Below are positions 1 through 9,590 of a stretch of 64,000 bases of DNA, one piece after another. The notes below the pieces were generated by a model, which worked only from the letters and a program-made list of their open reading frames with translations, had not been told where the DNA came from and made no database searches. Where the stretch lies: NCBI RefSeq assembly GCF_018342065.1, contig NZ_JAFDOE010000008.1:1-64000 (forward strand), in the 5' to 3' direction. The number at the start of each line of letters is the position of its first letter. Within the stretch, counting starts at the first letter, position 1. The translations under genes were made by a program, and so were the position numbers. Source of the stretch: Citrobacter sp. FP75 (lineage in GTDB: Bacteria > Pseudomonadota > Gammaproteobacteria > Enterobacterales > Enterobacteriaceae).

Positions 1-29
1 CCATGCGAGAGTAGGGAACTGCCAGGCAT
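1..29 (+). rRNA. rrf: 5S rRNA, 3' end only
   Basis: The first 29 bases match the conserved 3' end of enterobacterial 5S rRNA, ending in the closing-stem sequence CTGCCAGGCAT. Most of the gene lies outside the window. Because mobBA follows, this is probably the 5S gene of the rrnA-equivalent operon, as in E. coli; that operon identity is inferred from gene order. Confidence 0.93.
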
Positions 30-42
30 CAAATAAGTGAAG

Positions 43-70
43 AAGCCCATCCTGCCGGATGGGCTTTTTT
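43..70 (+). terminator. rRNA operon rho-independent terminator
   Basis: A perfect 9-bp stem (AAGCCCATC / GATGGGCTT) with a 6-base loop runs into six T residues, 14 bases after the 5S 3' end. This is the usual T1-type terminator of an enterobacterial rrn operon. Confidence 0.93.
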
Positions 71-95
71 GCGTCTGCATTTTGGGGCATGCACT

Positions 96-134
96 GCCGG
101 ATGGCGATGTAAACACCTTCTCCAGCCTACGGCT
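96..134. repeat. Degenerate REP-like element
   Basis: GCCGGATGGCG followed about 20 bases later by CCAGCCTACGG resembles the two arms of the local REP family seen again at 7645 and 10971. It sits just downstream of the mobB stop codon, the usual place for REP elements. The middle is diverged, so confidence is moderate. Confidence 0.45.
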
Positions 135-636
135 ATCGTCCTACCCACTGCGTAACAAACTTTGCAATTTGCTGTATATCATTGATATCTAACAATGGGG
201 CATCCACAGTGAGCGGGACATCACTGGCAACCGCGATAACATACTCATCCATCGCCAGCTCTTCAGGCGCGTGCCCGCAACCCTCGCGAAAAAGCAGGAT
301 CTTCGCGACAGGTTCGTGTTTAAAACCCTCCACCAGTACCAGATCCAGCGTTGAAGTATTCATTCGGCTCACCAGGTATGCTAAATCCAGCTCAGGCTCT
401 TCCGGTGTTTCCGTCATCAACGCCCAGCGTTGCTGGCTGGCGACCAGCGTTTGTGCTGCTCCAGCTTTACGTAACTCATAGCTATCCTTGCCAGGTTTAT
501 CGACGTCCATATTGTGGTGGGTATGTTTAATTAATCCTGGGCGAATCCCTCTGGCACACAGTTCCGGGATCAGTTTTTTGAGCAGTGTGGTTTTTCCTGT
601 GCCGCTCCATGCGGCAATACCGAGCAATGGGATCAT
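133..636 (-). CDS. mobB: Molybdopterin-guanine dinucleotide biosynthesis adaptor MobB
   Basis: This 167-residue P-loop GTPase assists MobA in converting molybdopterin to the bis-MGD cofactor used by enzymes such as the formate dehydrogenase encoded at 39-43.6 kb. A Walker A motif ([14 protein letters not shown]) starts near residue 8, followed by the conserved GLIKHTHH and VDKPGKDS stretches and an EGFKHE motif near residue 104. The ATG overlaps the mobA stop by four bases (ATGA), so the pair is translationally coupled. E. coli MobB starts a few codons earlier in some annotations; the coupled ATG is preferred here. It is non-essential in E. coli. The identification rests on strong similarity across the whole protein. 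Confidence 0.94.
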   Translation of the reverse strand: MIPLLGIAAWSGTGKTTLLKKLIPELCARGIRPGLIKHTHHNMDVDKPGKDSYELRKAGAAQTLVASQQRWALMTETPEEPELDLAYLVSRMNTSTLDLVLVEGFKHEPVAKILLFREGCGHAPEELAMDEYVIAVASDVPLTVDAPLLDINDIQQIAKFVTQWVGR

Positions 637-1217
637 GATTTATCCTGCCATTTGGCTAATTCTTCCGGCGTGTTCACGTTCACAAACGCATCTTTATGAT
701 CGCTAAAATCGACGGCGTGTCCGCCTGCCTGGCGCATAAAGACCATCACCCGTCGTTCGCCAGCCTGAAGATAGTCCTGCAGCAACGGCTGCATGGCTCT
801 GTTCATCAGCGCAATGGTCGGGTGATCTCGTTCTCCATCATGCACCCACACCACTGGCGCATTTTTGCGCTGTTCTGCCAGTCGTGCGACCAGATTATGT
901 GGGATATAAGGCATATCGCAGGGGCAGAATAAAAACCAGTCTCCTGCCTGCTGCAAAAATACCGACAGCATTCCAGCCAGCGGGCCCGGGAAATCAGCTA
1001 ATGAATCGGGGATCACTTTCAGGCCGCTTTGCTGGTAAATATCCTGATGGCGATTGGCGTTAACCACTACGGTCTCGACCTGTAAGGCGAGAGCATCGGC
1101 GACATGCCGCCATAAAGGCTTACCGTCCAGCTCAAGCAGTCCTTTATCTGCTCCCCCCATCCGCCTGGCCTTACCGCCTGCCAGAACAACCCCTGTAATT
1201 GCACTATCCAGAATCAC
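633..1217 (-). CDS. mobA: Molybdenum cofactor guanylyltransferase MobA
   Basis: MobA transfers GMP from GTP to Mo-molybdopterin in the cytoplasm, giving the MGD form of the cofactor. The 194-residue protein has the nucleotidyltransferase signature [17 protein letters not shown] near residue 10, a NANRH motif, and the [10 protein letters not shown] segment around residue 100 that carries the metal-binding aspartate. Length equals that of E. coli MobA. It is the first gene of a two-gene mobA-mobB operon running towards the rrn terminator and is divergent from yihD, the two start codons being 69 bp apart. Confidence 0.96.
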   Translation of the reverse strand: MILDSAITGVVLAGGKARRMGGADKGLLELDGKPLWRHVADALALQVETVVVNANRHQDIYQQSGLKVIPDSLADFPGPLAGMLSVFLQQAGDWFLFCPCDMPYIPHNLVARLAEQRKNAPVVWVHDGERDHPTIALMNRAMQPLLQDYLQAGERRVMVFMRQAGGHAVDFSDHKDAFVNVNTPEELAKWQDKS

Positions 1218-1286
1218 TGATATCGCCTCTTTTAATGTGGGATTGACCCTGCTAACGTATCTGTATTAAGCGTAAGGAGCACAACC

Positions 1287-1556
1287 ATGAAATGTAAACG
1301 TCTGAATGAAGTTATTGAACTCCTCCAGCCAGCCTGGCAGAAAGAACCCGATCTTAACCTGATGCAATTTTTACAGAAACTGGCGAAAGAGTCAGGTTTT
1401 GACGGTGAACTGGCGGATTTAACTGATGACATTCTGATCTATCACCTGAAAATGCGTGACTCAGCGAAAGATGCGGTGATCCCAGGCATTCAGAAAGATT
1501 ATGAAGAAGACTTTAAAACCGCACTACTGCGCGCACGTGGCGTAATTAAAGAGTAA
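1287..1556 (+). CDS. yihD: Conserved DUF1040 protein YihD
   Basis: This 89-residue acidic cytoplasmic protein is the YihD family (DUF1040), present throughout Enterobacteriaceae with no established function. Start and length agree with E. coli, and a good ribosome site (AAGGAG) lies nine bases upstream of the ATG. It precedes srkA and dsbA on the same strand with 76 bp to srkA, so it may be separately transcribed. No enzymatic motif is visible. Confidence 0.93.
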   Translation: MKCKRLNEVIELLQPAWQKEPDLNLMQFLQKLAKESGFDGELADLTDDILIYHLKMRDSAKDAVIPGIQKDYEEDFKTALLRARGVIKE

Positions 1557-1632
1557 AAGCTTGTAATCGCCGCCACCGAACGCGCTGCGAAATGATATCC
1601 TGAATCATTCGTAGTAATTTCCGGATGATGGG

Positions 1633-2619
1633 ATGAATAACAACGCTTTTAATTTCCAGACGCTACACCCGGATACCATCATGGATGCGCTGTTTGAACA
1701 GGGGATCCGGGTGGATTCCGGGCTTACCCCGCTCAACAGCTATGAAAACCGTGTCTACCAATTCCAGGACGAAGATCGTCAACGCTTTGTCGTAAAGTTT
1801 TACCGTCCTGAGCGTTGGTCCGCCGATCAAATACAGGAAGAACATCAGTTTGCACTGGAGTTGGTGCGTGATGATGTGCCGGTTGCAGCGCCGATTGTGT
1901 TTAATGGCCAGACGTTATTGGGGCATCAGGGATTCCACTATGCAATATTCCCAAGTGTCGGGGGACGCCAGTTTGAAGCCGACAATATCGATCAAATGGA
2001 GTCGGTTGGCCGCTATCTGGGACGTTTGCACCAAACCGGGCGTAAGCAGCTTTTCGCTTTTCGACCGACCATTGACCTTGAAGAGTATCTGGTTGAACCG
2101 CGTAAACTTTTCGACAGTGCGCAGATTATTCCATCAGGGCAAAAGGCGGCTTTCCTGAAAGCAACAGATGCGCTTATCGCCGCGGTTACCGAACGCTGGC
2201 ATACTCGTTTTGATCCCCTGCGCCTGCACGGTGACTGTCATGCCGGAAATATTCTCTGGCGCGATGGTCCGATGTTTGTCGATTTAGATGATGCCCGCAA
2301 TGGCCCGGCCATTCAGGATTTATGGATGCTGCTTAATGGTGACAAAGCTGAACAACGTATGCAGCTTGAAACCATTATCGAAGCTTATGAAGAGTTTACT
2401 GAATTCGACATCGCTGAAATAGGACTCATTGAACCTTTACGCGCCATGCGTTTAGTTTATTATCTTGCCTGGTTGATTCGACGTTGGGCCGACCCTGCGT
2501 TCCCAAAAAACTTCCCGTGGTTAACCGGAGAAGATTACTGGCATCGTCAGACTGCGACCTTTATTGAGCAGGCAAAAATTCTGCAAGAACCCCCCTTGCA
2601 ATTAACGCCAATGTATTAA
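1633..2619 (+). CDS. srkA: Stress response kinase A (SrkA, formerly YihE/RdoA)
   Basis: SrkA is a cytoplasmic Ser/Thr kinase of the choline-kinase/APH fold that protects against stress-induced death in E. coli and is induced by the Cpx system. The 328-residue sequence shows the kinase-like catalytic loop [17 protein letters not shown] at about residue 197 and the DFG-equivalent [10 protein letters not shown] near residue 216. The N-terminal lobe carries [11 protein letters not shown] with the likely nucleotide-binding lysine. The dsbA start follows 16 bases after the srkA stop, and in E. coli the two form an operon with a second promoter inside srkA. Confidence 0.96.
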   Translation: MNNNAFNFQTLHPDTIMDALFEQGIRVDSGLTPLNSYENRVYQFQDEDRQRFVVKFYRPERWSADQIQEEHQFALELVRDDVPVAAPIVFNGQTLLGHQGFHYAIFPSVGGRQFEADNIDQMESVGRYLGRLHQTGRKQLFAFRPTIDLEEYLVEPRKLFDSAQIIPSGQKAAFLKATDALIAAVTERWHTRFDPLRLHGDCHAGNILWRDGPMFVDLDDARNGPAIQDLWMLLNGDKAEQRMQLETIIEAYEEFTEFDIAEIGLIEPLRAMRLVYYLAWLIRRWADPAFPKNFPWLTGEDYWHRQTATFIEQAKILQEPPLQLTPMY

Positions 2620-2635
2620 TCGGAGAGATTTGAAC

Positions 2636-3259
2636 ATGAAAAAAATATGGCTGGCGCTGGCTGGTATGGTTTTAGCTTTTAGCGCATCGGCAGCGCAGTT
2701 CCAGGATGGAAAGCAGTACATCACACTGGAAAAGCCTATTGCGGGTGAACCGCAGGTGTTGGAGTTCTTCTCCTTCTATTGCCCGCATTGCTACCAGTTT
2801 GAAGAAGTACTTCACGTGTCTGATAACGTGAAGAAAAAACTGCCGGAAGGCATCAAGATGACTAAATACCACGTTGAGTTTTTGGGACCTCTGGGTAAAG
2901 ATCTGACCCAGGCGTGGGCTGTTGCTATGGCACTAGGGGTTGAAGATAAAGTTACGGTACCGTTGTTTGAAGCGGTACAGAAAACCCAGACCGTTCAGAC
3001 TACCGCTGATATCCGTAAAGTATTTGTCGATGCGGGTATTAAAGGTGAAGATTATGATGCGGCATGGAATAGCTTTGTGGTGAAATCTCTTGTCGCGCAG
3101 CAAGAAAAAGCGGCAGCCGATCTGCAATTGCAGGGCGTTCCGGCGATGTTTGTTAATGGCAAATATCAGGTGAATCCGCAGGGCATGGATACCAGCAGCA
3201 TGGATATCTTTGTACAGCAGTATGCTGATACCGTGAAATATCTGGTAGGTCAGAAGTAA
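2636..3259 (+). CDS. dsbA: Periplasmic thiol:disulfide oxidoreductase DsbA
   Basis: DsbA introduces disulfide bonds into exported proteins and is reoxidised by the membrane protein DsbB. The 207-residue precursor has a Sec signal peptide of about 19 residues ending ASA, then a mature thioredoxin-fold domain with the active site CPHC about 30 residues into the mature protein and the cis-proline loop GVPAMFVN near the C-terminus. An in-frame ATG lies two codons earlier; ATG 2636 gives the canonical MKKIWLAL signal peptide and follows GGAGAG at a good distance. In E. coli it is co-transcribed with srkA. A strong terminator follows at once. Confidence 0.97.
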   Translation: MKKIWLALAGMVLAFSASAAQFQDGKQYITLEKPIAGEPQVLEFFSFYCPHCYQFEEVLHVSDNVKKKLPEGIKMTKYHVEFLGPLGKDLTQAWAVAMALGVEDKVTVPLFEAVQKTQTVQTTADIRKVFVDAGIKGEDYDAAWNSFVVKSLVAQQEKAAADLQLQGVPAMFVNGKYQVNPQGMDTSSMDIFVQQYADTVKYLVGQK

Positions 3260-3265
3260 ACGAGA

Positions 3266-3290
3266 AAGCCGGTCAGAGACCGGCTTTTTT
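3266..3290. terminator. dsbA terminator overlapping the 3' end of yihG
   Basis: AAGCCGGT / ACCGGCTT is a perfect 8-bp stem with a four-base GAGA-type loop region followed by a T tract, starting seven bases after the dsbA stop. Its downstream arm lies inside the last codons of yihG on the other strand. The stem is flanked by A residues upstream, so it could also act in the minus direction. Confidence 0.9.
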
Positions 3291-4208
3291 AGTTGAGGCT
3301 TTAAACGCATCTATTTGCGTATCTTTCTCGCCCCACAACATATTCAGCCACAGCTGAAATCGACGCTTAAACCCTTTATCGTTAACGTAATCACCGTGCA
3401 GTTCCTCTTTAACCGGTTCCAGATTCACCCGTACGACAATGCGCGTCAGCTTACCGCTCAGCATATCGTAGAAAGGATGACTGCTGTTTTCCGGATAACA
3501 CAGCGTGACGTTCAGCAACTTATCAAACTGCGACCCTAAGACATTCAGCGCCATCGCAATACCGGCAGCTTTGGGCGGCAGCAGATTTTTATAAGGTGAC
3601 CGGGTCTGCTGGCGTTTCTCCTGGGTGAACCGTGAACCTTCGACAAAATTAACGATAGTTGTCGGATGCACACGAAACTTCTCACAAGAAAGACGCGTCG
3701 TTTCCACATCTTTGCCACGTCGTTCAGGGTGGCGGAGTAAATAACCCCGTGAATAGCGCTTCATAAATGGCATATCCAGCGCCCAACACGCCAGGCCAAT
3801 AAAGGGCACCCAGGCTAACTGCTGCTTAAGGAAGTATTTATTCATCGGGATGTGCTTACGAAACAGAACGCAGAGCACAACGATGTCGGCCCAGCTGTAG
3901 TGATTACAGATGAGCAGATACCAGTTTTTCTTGCTAAGACCTTCCAGTCCTTCAACATCCCACTTTAGCCGTGGATTAAGGTGCAGCAGTAGCGCCAGAC
4001 CTTCACACCAGCAGTACATCATGAAATTACAGAACACGGAAACCTTGCGCCAGACGAAAGGTATGGGCAAAAGGAGTTTTACAATCCCGGCCAGGATGAT
4101 CGGCACAGAACATAAAATCGTGACCAATATGGTCAATACGATACTCAGCAACAGCGTTATCGCGGCGAGTATTCTCGTCATAATTAAATTATTCAAAAGG
4201 TTAGCCAT
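3273..4208 (-). CDS. yihG: Inner-membrane 1-acylglycerol-3-phosphate acyltransferase-like YihG
   Basis: YihG belongs to the PlsC-like acyltransferases; in E. coli it acts as a lysophosphatidic-acid acyltransferase with a preference for unsaturated long acyl chains. The 311-residue protein has hydrophobic N-terminal membrane segments (residues 10-45), the HX4D catalytic motif as NHYSWAD near residue 103, and the EGSRFT substrate motif near residue 187. E. coli has NHRSWAD at the first motif, so the second position has changed. ATG 4208 (MANLL) matches the E. coli start; an upstream in-frame codon is less likely. yihF, which separates dsbA and yihG in K-12, is absent. Confidence 0.93.
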   Translation of the reverse strand: MANLLNNLIMTRILAAITLLLSIVLTILVTILCSVPIILAGIVKLLLPIPFVWRKVSVFCNFMMYCWCEGLALLLHLNPRLKWDVEGLEGLSKKNWYLLICNHYSWADIVVLCVLFRKHIPMNKYFLKQQLAWVPFIGLACWALDMPFMKRYSRGYLLRHPERRGKDVETTRLSCEKFRVHPTTIVNFVEGSRFTQEKRQQTRSPYKNLLPPKAAGIAMALNVLGSQFDKLLNVTLCYPENSSHPFYDMLSGKLTRIVVRVNLEPVKEELHGDYVNDKGFKRRFQLWLNMLWGEKDTQIDAFKASTKKAGL

Positions 4209-4571
4209 AGATAGTGCGCTAAAAGGGCGCAAGGGACTGATTTTATCAGAAAACGGACCAAATGATGGATCTTCGCTGAATAGAAAAAAAGGTAATATCT
4301 ATCCACATCCCGATATAAGCCGGAAAGATGATATAAAATTCTGCGGCGTTAAATAATGCAATGAAAAATAAGGTAAATTACCATGATGTATAAATTATCT
4401 TGTGGCATAAAAAGGGTTGAAAATTATTTATTCACAAACTTATCCACAACTCACTTTGCGAACACCCCAGAAGATCTGCAAAAGTTTTTCGACAAATGCC
4501 GTGAAAAACTCATGTTTTCATCCTGTCTGTGGCATCCTTTACCCATAATCTGATAAACAGGCACGGACATT
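4209..4571 (+). promoter_or_regulatory. polA upstream region with tandem DnaA boxes
   Basis: This 363-bp AT-rich gap between divergent yihG and polA holds no convincing gene. TTATTCACA (4428-4436) and TTATCCACA (4440-4448) both match the DnaA-box consensus TTWTNCACA exactly and are in the same orientation three bases apart. A one-mismatch copy, CTATCCACA, lies at 4299-4307. A possible polA -10 element, CATAAT, is at 4544-4549. In E. coli DnaA has been reported to influence polA expression (recollection of the literature), which fits these boxes. Confidence 0.6.
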
Positions 4572-7358
4572 ATGGTTCAGATCCCAGAAAACCCACTTAT
4601 CCTTGTAGATGGCTCATCTTATTTGTATCGCGCATACCATGCGTTTCCACCGCTGACCAATAGCGCAGGAGAGCCTACTGGCGCGATGTACGGTGTCCTC
4701 AACATGCTGCGTAGCTTGATTTTGCAATATAAGCCGACGCATGCGGCGGTGGTATTCGACGCCAAGGGTAAAACCTTCCGTGATGAATTATTCGAACACT
4801 ACAAATCGCATCGTCCGCCCATGCCAGACGACCTACGTGCGCAGATTGAACCTCTACACGCCATGGTAAAAGCAATGGGGTTACCGCTGCTGGCTGTCTC
4901 AGGTGTGGAAGCGGACGACGTTATCGGTACGCTGGCGCGTGAAGCGGAGAGTGTCGGCCGTCCGGTGCTAATCAGTACCGGTGATAAAGACATGGCTCAG
5001 CTGGTGACGCCGAATATTACTCTCATCAACACGATGACCAATACGATCCTCGGCCCGGATGAGGTGGTGAATAAGTACGGCGTGCCGCCGGAACTGATTA
5101 TCGACTTCCTGGCGCTGATGGGGGACTCCTCCGATAACATTCCAGGTGTGCCAGGCGTGGGCGAAAAGACGGCGCAGGCGTTACTTCAGGGTTTGGGAGG
5201 GCTGGACACGCTCTATGCTGAATCAGACAAAATAGCAGGCCTGACGTTCCGTGGTGCAAAAACCATGGCCGGCAAGCTCGAGCAGAATAAAGAGGTGGCA
5301 TACCTCTCTTATAAGCTGGCAACCATCAAAACAGATGTCGAGCTGGAATTAGCCTGCGAGCAGCTGGAAGTACGAGAACCCGCAGCAGACGAGCTGTTAA
5401 GTCTGTTCAAACAATATGAGTTCAAGCGTTGGGTTACTGATGTTGAAGCCGGAAAATGGCTGCAGGCGAAAGGAACGAAACCGGCGGCAAAACCACAGGA
5501 AACCATCGTCATTGATGAAACGCCTGAGGAACCTGCTACCGTTATCTCGTACGATAACTATGTGACGATTCTGGACGAAGTGACGCTGGAAGCGTGGATT
5601 GCGAAGCTGAAAAAAGCGCCGGTCTTTGCCTTCGATACAGAAACGGACAGCCTGGATAACATCTCTGCGAATCTGGTGGGGCTCTCGTTCGCCATTGAAC
5701 CAGGCGTAGCTGCGTATGTCCCTGTCGCGCATGACTATCTGGATGCTCCCGATCAGATTTCCCGCGACCGTGCGCTGGCTCTGTTGAAGCCGCTGCTGGA
5801 AGATGAAAAAGCGCATAAAGTTGGGCAAAACCTGAAGTATGATCGCGGTATCCTGGCAAACTACGGTATTGAATTGCGCGGTATCGTCTTTGATACCATG
5901 CTCGAATCCTACATTCTCAACAGCGTCGCCGGGCGACACGATATGGACAGCCTCTCTGACCGCTGGCTGAATCATAAAACCATCACCTTTGAAGAGATCG
6001 CCGGGAAAGGCAAAAACCAGCTGACCTTTAACCAGATTGCACTGGAAGAAGCCGGTCGTTATGCAGCGGAAGACGCCGACGTCACGCTACAGCTGCATCT
6101 GAAAATGTGGCCAGAGCTGCAAAAACATAAAGGGCCGCTAAACGTCTTCGAGAATATCGATATGCCGCTGGTCCCGGTCCTGTCCCGCATAGAGCGTAAC
6201 GGTGTCAAAATCGATCCTGCCGTATTGCACAAGCATTCAGCAGAGCTGACGCTGCGTTTGAACGAGCTGGAGCAAAAAGCGCACGAGATAGCCGGGGAAG
6301 CGTTTAACCTCTCCTCAACCAAGCAGTTGCAAACCATTCTGTTTGAAAAGCAGGGCATTAAACCGCTGAAGAAAACGCCAGGTGGTGCACCATCAACATC
6401 GGAAGAAGTGCTGGAAGAGTTAGCGCTGGATTATCCGCTGCCGAAGGTGATTCTGGAATATCGTGGGTTGGCAAAATTGAAGTCTACCTATACGGATAAG
6501 CTTCCGTTGATGATCAACCCCAAAACCGGACGCGTGCACACCTCTTATCATCAGGCTGTCACGGCGACCGGGCGTTTGTCCTCTACCGATCCTAACCTGC
6601 AAAATATTCCGGTGCGTAATGAAGAAGGACGCCGTATCCGCCAGGCGTTTATCGCGCCAGAAGACTACGTGATTGTCTCGGCGGACTACTCGCAAATTGA
6701 ACTGCGCATTATGGCGCACCTCTCGCGTGATAAAGGGCTGCTTACCGCCTTTGCCGAAGGGAAAGACATTCACCGCGCAACGGCCGCAGAAGTCTTTGGT
6801 TTACCGCTTGATTCCGTAACCAGTGAACAGCGCCGCAGCGCGAAGGCTATTAACTTTGGTCTGATCTACGGCATGAGCGCCTTCGGTCTTGCGCGCCAGT
6901 TGAATATTCCTCGCAAAGAAGCGCAGAAGTATATGGATCTCTACTTTGAGCGCTACCCTGGTGTTCTGGAATATATGGAACGCACGCGTGCGCAGGCAAA
7001 AGAGCAAGGGTATGTTGAAACCCTGGAAGGGCGTCGCCTCTATTTACCGGATATTAAATCCAGTAATGGTGCGCGTCGTGCCGGAGCTGAGCGCGCGGCA
7101 ATTAACGCCCCGATGCAGGGCACTGCTGCAGATATTATCAAACGCGCCATGATTGCTGTGGATGGATGGTTACAAACCGAGCAGCCTCGCGTGCGCATGA
7201 TCATGCAGGTGCACGATGAACTGGTGTTTGAAGTGCACAAAGATGACCTGGAAAGCGTCTCGAAAAAGATCCATCAGTTGATGGAGAACGGAACGCGGAT
7301 TGATGTGCCGTTGCTGGTGGAAGTCGGAAGCGGCGAAAACTGGGATCTGGCGCACTAG
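4572..7358 (+). CDS. polA: DNA polymerase I
   Basis: Pol I removes RNA primers and fills gaps in Okazaki-fragment processing and excision repair. The 928 residues equal the E. coli length. An N-terminal 5'-3' exonuclease domain (to about residue 320) has [17 protein letters not shown] and the acidic GDKDMAQLV and [11 protein letters not shown] motifs. The proofreading domain follows with FDTETDSLD near residue 353. The polymerase domain carries motif A ([14 protein letters not shown], about residue 702), motif B ([14 protein letters not shown], about 754) and motif C ([10 protein letters not shown], about 879). All expected catalytic residues are present. The stop is followed by the spf regulatory region. 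Confidence 0.98.
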   Translation: MVQIPENPLILVDGSSYLYRAYHAFPPLTNSAGEPTGAMYGVLNMLRSLILQYKPTHAAVVFDAKGKTFRDELFEHYKSHRPPMPDDLRAQIEPLHAMVKAMGLPLLAVSGVEADDVIGTLAREAESVGRPVLISTGDKDMAQLVTPNITLINTMTNTILGPDEVVNKYGVPPELIIDFLALMGDSSDNIPGVPGVGEKTAQALLQGLGGLDTLYAESDKIAGLTFRGAKTMAGKLEQNKEVAYLSYKLATIKTDVELELACEQLEVREPAADELLSLFKQYEFKRWVTDVEAGKWLQAKGTKPAAKPQETIVIDETPEEPATVISYDNYVTILDEVTLEAWIAKLKKAPVFAFDTETDSLDNISANLVGLSFAIEPGVAAYVPVAHDYLDAPDQISRDRALALLKPLLEDEKAHKVGQNLKYDRGILANYGIELRGIVFDTMLESYILNSVAGRHDMDSLSDRWLNHKTITFEEIAGKGKNQLTFNQIALEEAGRYAAEDADVTLQLHLKMWPELQKHKGPLNVFENIDMPLVPVLSRIERNGVKIDPAVLHKHSAELTLRLNELEQKAHEIAGEAFNLSSTKQLQTILFEKQGIKPLKKTPGGAPSTSEEVLEELALDYPLPKVILEYRGLAKLKSTYTDKLPLMINPKTGRVHTSYHQAVTATGRLSSTDPNLQNIPVRNEEGRRIRQAFIAPEDYVIVSADYSQIELRIMAHLSRDKGLLTAFAEGKDIHRATAAEVFGLPLDSVTSEQRRSAKAINFGLIYGMSAFGLARQLNIPRKEAQKYMDLYFERYPGVLEYMERTRAQAKEQGYVETLEGRRLYLPDIKSSNGARRAGAERAAINAPMQGTAADIIKRAMIAVDGWLQTEQPRVRMIMQVHDELVFEVHKDDLESVSKKIHQLMENGTRIDVPLLVEVGSGENWDLAH

Positions 7359-7405
7359 TGGTTTGCTGAATAACGCGCTCTTTTCGTAACTAAGCAACAT
7401 AAGCG

Positions 7406-7471
7406 AGCACTTTTTGTGATGACCATTAGAATTCCCTATGTCGGGAATGAAAAAAAATTACAAAAAGTGCT
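7406..7471. promoter_or_regulatory. Nested inverted repeat upstream of Spot 42
   Basis: Outer arms AGCACTTTTTGTGAT (7406-7420) and ATTACAAAAAGTGCT (7457-7471) are complementary with one mismatch. An inner perfect repeat, ATTCCC (7431-7436) and GGGAAT (7443-7448), lies in the loop. TTGTGATGA in the left arm looks like a CRP half-site, and spf is repressed by cAMP-CRP in E. coli. The -10 of spf is probably TAAAGT near 7493. Whether the structure serves as a polA 3' end, a regulator site or both cannot be told from sequence. Confidence 0.5.
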
Positions 7472-7506
7472 TTCTGAGCTGCTTAAAAAAGAGTAAAGTT
7501 ATTCGC

Positions 7507-7615
7507 GTAGGGTACAGAGGTAAGATGTTCTATCTTTCAGACCTTTTACTTCACGTAATCGGATTTGGCTGAATATTTTAGCCGCCCCAGTCAGTAATGA
7601 CTGGGGCGTTTTTTA
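7507..7615 (+). ncRNA. spf: Spot 42 small RNA
   Basis: The 109 bases from GTAGGGTACAGAGG to the terminal T run are essentially identical to E. coli Spot 42, an Hfq-dependent RNA that represses galK and many carbon-uptake and metabolism mRNAs when glucose is present. The 3' end contains the intrinsic terminator GCCCCAGTCA / TGACTGGGGC with a T tract. Its place between polA and engB is the standard one. Expression is repressed by CRP-cAMP in E. coli. Confidence 0.97.
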
Positions 7616-7644
7616 TTGTGCGAAAGAAAGATTTCGCACATGCT

Positions 7645-7680
7645 GTAGACCGGATAAGACGCGCAGCGTCGCCATCCGGC
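7645..7680. repeat. REP element
   Basis: GTAGACCGGAT AAGACGCGCAGCGTC GCCATCCGGC is an imperfect palindrome of the REP family typical of Citrobacter and Salmonella chromosomes, placed between the spf terminator and the engB 3' end. Confidence 0.85.
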
Positions 7681-7691
7681 ATATCAGTGGA

Positions 7692-8324
7692 TTACTCCCC
7701 GTCCTGCGCCTCTTCAATCGGTGCCAGTTCACTAAACCAGCTATCCAGTTTCTGACGCAGTTTATCCACGCCCAGCTTTTTCAGCGATGAGAATGCTTCT
7801 ACCTGCACATCGCCATTAAACGCCAGCACGGCTTCACGCACCATATTTAGCTGCGCTTTGCGCGCACCGCTGGCCAGTTTGTCCGCTTTGGTCAGTAATA
7901 CCAGTACCTGAACGTTGCTCTCAACTGCCCACAGGATCATCTGCTGATCGAGATCTTTCAGAGGATGGCGAATATCCATCAGTATGACCAAACCTTGCAG
8001 ACTCTGGCGTTTTTCCAGGTACTCAGCCAGTGCGCGCTGCCATTTGCGCTTCATCTCTTCCGGTACTTCTGCATACCCGTATCCCGGTAAGTCAACCAGA
8101 CGCTTACCGTCAACCACTTCAAACAAGTTGATGAGCTGAGTACGGCCCGGCGTTTTAGACGTACGCGCCAGACCCTTTTGATTTGTCAGGGTATTCAGTG
8201 CACTGGATTTGCCTGCGTTGGAACGGCCAGCAAAAGCCACTTCAATTCCCGTATCGGAAGGTAAATGGCGAATATCAGGCGCACTCATCACAAAATGCGT
8301 CTGTTGATAATTCAAGTTAGTCAA
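7692..8324 (-). CDS. engB: Ribosome biogenesis GTPase EngB (YsxC/YihA)
   Basis: EngB is a TrmE-Era-type GTPase needed for 50S subunit assembly and cell-cycle checkpointing. G1 ([12 protein letters not shown]), G3 ([11 protein letters not shown]), G4 (TKADK) and the G5-like SSLKK are all visible. I chose the TTG at 8324, which gives 210 residues beginning [11 protein letters not shown], exactly the E. coli frame and length. An ATG six codons upstream (8342, MMETTT) is also open and has no better ribosome site that I can see. The gene is convergent with spf and divergent from csrC. Confidence 0.93.
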   Translation of the reverse strand: MTNLNYQQTHFVMSAPDIRHLPSDTGIEVAFAGRSNAGKSSALNTLTNQKGLARTSKTPGRTQLINLFEVVDGKRLVDLPGYGYAEVPEEMKRKWQRALAEYLEKRQSLQGLVILMDIRHPLKDLDQQMILWAVESNVQVLVLLTKADKLASGARKAQLNMVREAVLAFNGDVQVEAFSSLKKLGVDKLRQKLDSWFSELAPIEEAQDGE

Positions 8325-8584
8325 CGTGGTCGTCTCCATCAATCAAGGCTTTGCAGCGATTATACCTGAACACCAGCAAAAGGCGGATTTTTCGACGCGC
8401 GGGTTATGTAAGTTAAAACCACGTGCTTTGTGAGACATTGCCGATAGTATTTATGCGAGATGAGAGAGTGAATATCAATACATGTTAAATAAATCATAGA
8501 GTTATAATTGAGTAGTATTCTGAAAAGCCGAAACTGTTAAGTCGGCTACTTGTGCGTGTAACCCAAAAGAGTAAAGTAGCGTCC

Positions 8585-8826
8585 ATAGCGAGGGAGCTAA
8601 CAGGATACACGACTCAGGATGAGGGTCAGGAGCGCCAGGAGGCGAAGACACAGGATTGTCAGGAAGACAAACGTCCGGAGACGTTAGTAAAAGGAAATGG
8701 AAACAACACGGAATGTTTCTGGCTAAGGGAAAAACAGGGTGTGTTGATAGCCGACATGGATTGTAGGGCCCGTTAAGGGTTGAGAGTCAGGAAAAAAGGC
8801 GGCAGATTACTCTGTCGCCTTTTTTC
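8585..8826 (+). ncRNA. csrC: CsrC regulatory RNA
   Basis: The region carries many GGA-containing hairpins (for example CAGGATGAGGGTCAGGAG, GCCAGGAGGC, GTCAGGAAGAC, CGTCCGGAGACG) that titrate the translational regulator CsrA, and ends in the intrinsic terminator AAAAGGCGGCAGA / TCTGTCGCCTTTTTT. Sequence and location between engB and yihI match E. coli csrC, which is activated by BarA-UvrY. The 5' end is assigned by alignment to E. coli. The 240 bp between engB and csrC hold its promoter region and no gene that I can support. Confidence 0.93.
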
Positions 8827-8889
8827 TTTATTTCTGCTAGATTCCGGCGCAAATATATACTGAATAAAAACAGCCAAAGACGAATCATT

Positions 8890-9402
8890 ATGAAATCAAC
8901 TTCTACACCACGCGGTAAAGGTCCTGCAAAAGCGCGTCGTAAAACACGCGAAGAAATTAACCTGGAAGCTCGCGACCGTAAGCGCCAGAAAAAACACCGT
9001 GGTCTTGCGGCAGGTAGTCGTGCGGCCGGCAGCGACGGCGCATCAGGTGGCGGAAACCAAAATAAGCACAAAGATCCTCGTATTGGCAGTAAAACTCCCA
9101 TTGCATTGGGTGTGACCGAAAAGGTCACCAAACAGCACAAACCGAAGAGTGAGAAACCTATGCTTTCACCGCAGGCTGAGTTGGATTTACTGGAAACGGA
9201 TGAGCGCCTGGATGCGCTGCTGGAACGTCTTGAAGCTGGAGAGGCTCTGAGCGCTGAAGATCAGGCCTGGGTGGATGCCAAGCTGGATCGCATTGATGAG
9301 CTGATGCAGAAACTGGGTCTCTCTTACGATGATGACGAAGACATCGATGAAGAGGATGAAAAACAGGAAGACATGATGCGCCTGCTGAAGGGTGGCAACT
9401 AA
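8890..9402 (+). CDS. yihI: Der GTPase-activating protein YihI
   Basis: YihI stimulates the GTPase Der (EngA) and thereby tunes 50S ribosome assembly in E. coli. The 170-residue protein has a very basic disordered N-terminus ([16 protein letters not shown]), a glycine/serine-rich linker, and an acidic helical C-terminal part ([19 protein letters not shown], then a [11 protein letters not shown] tract). The middle segment [19 protein letters not shown] is the most conserved. Start matches E. coli. Expression in E. coli falls after early log phase. Confidence 0.95.
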   Translation: MKSTSTPRGKGPAKARRKTREEINLEARDRKRQKKHRGLAAGSRAAGSDGASGGGNQNKHKDPRIGSKTPIALGVTEKVTKQHKPKSEKPMLSPQAELDLLETDERLDALLERLEAGEALSAEDQAWVDAKLDRIDELMQKLGLSYDDDEDIDEEDEKQEDMMRLLKGGN

Positions 9403-9414
9403 CGGTTTTGTACC

Positions 9415-9588
9415 GTGGGTCTTCCCGTCCTGCTTATAACCCTTCCGGTTATATGTTATCTGGTGTGGTTATTCGTTAAACTACAGCGATTGTCGCGGCG
9501 CCAAAAGTGGCTGCGCAACCGGCTTATCACCCGCAGTGGAGGTAAGCCGGTACGCCGTACCCGCCAGAAACGCCATCGGAAGGAGTGA
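9415..9588 (+). CDS. Possible 57-residue membrane protein between yihI and hemN
   Basis: A GTG-initiated frame of 57 codons fills almost the whole gap between yihI and hemN, in the same frame as yihI and starting five codons after its stop. It would encode a single hydrophobic segment (LPVLLITLPVICYLVWLFV) followed by a strongly basic tail (RLSRRQKW, RTRQKRHRKE). No clear ribosome site precedes the GTG, so translation would probably rely on coupling to yihI. Its stop is two bases before the hemN ATG, and the hemN ribosome site lies in its last codons. Other gammaproteobacteria carry a DUF2489 gene with an N-terminal membrane segment at this position; a remnant of that gene is one explanation (inference). 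Confidence 0.5.
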   Translation: MGLPVLLITLPVICYLVWLFVKLQRLSRRQKWLRNRLITRSGGKPVRRTRQKRHRKE

Positions 9589-9590
9589 GT

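Noticed and set aside
8552-8776. 74-codon plus-strand reading frame
   Set aside because: It lies over CsrC RNA, whose GGA hairpins and terminator explain the sequence.
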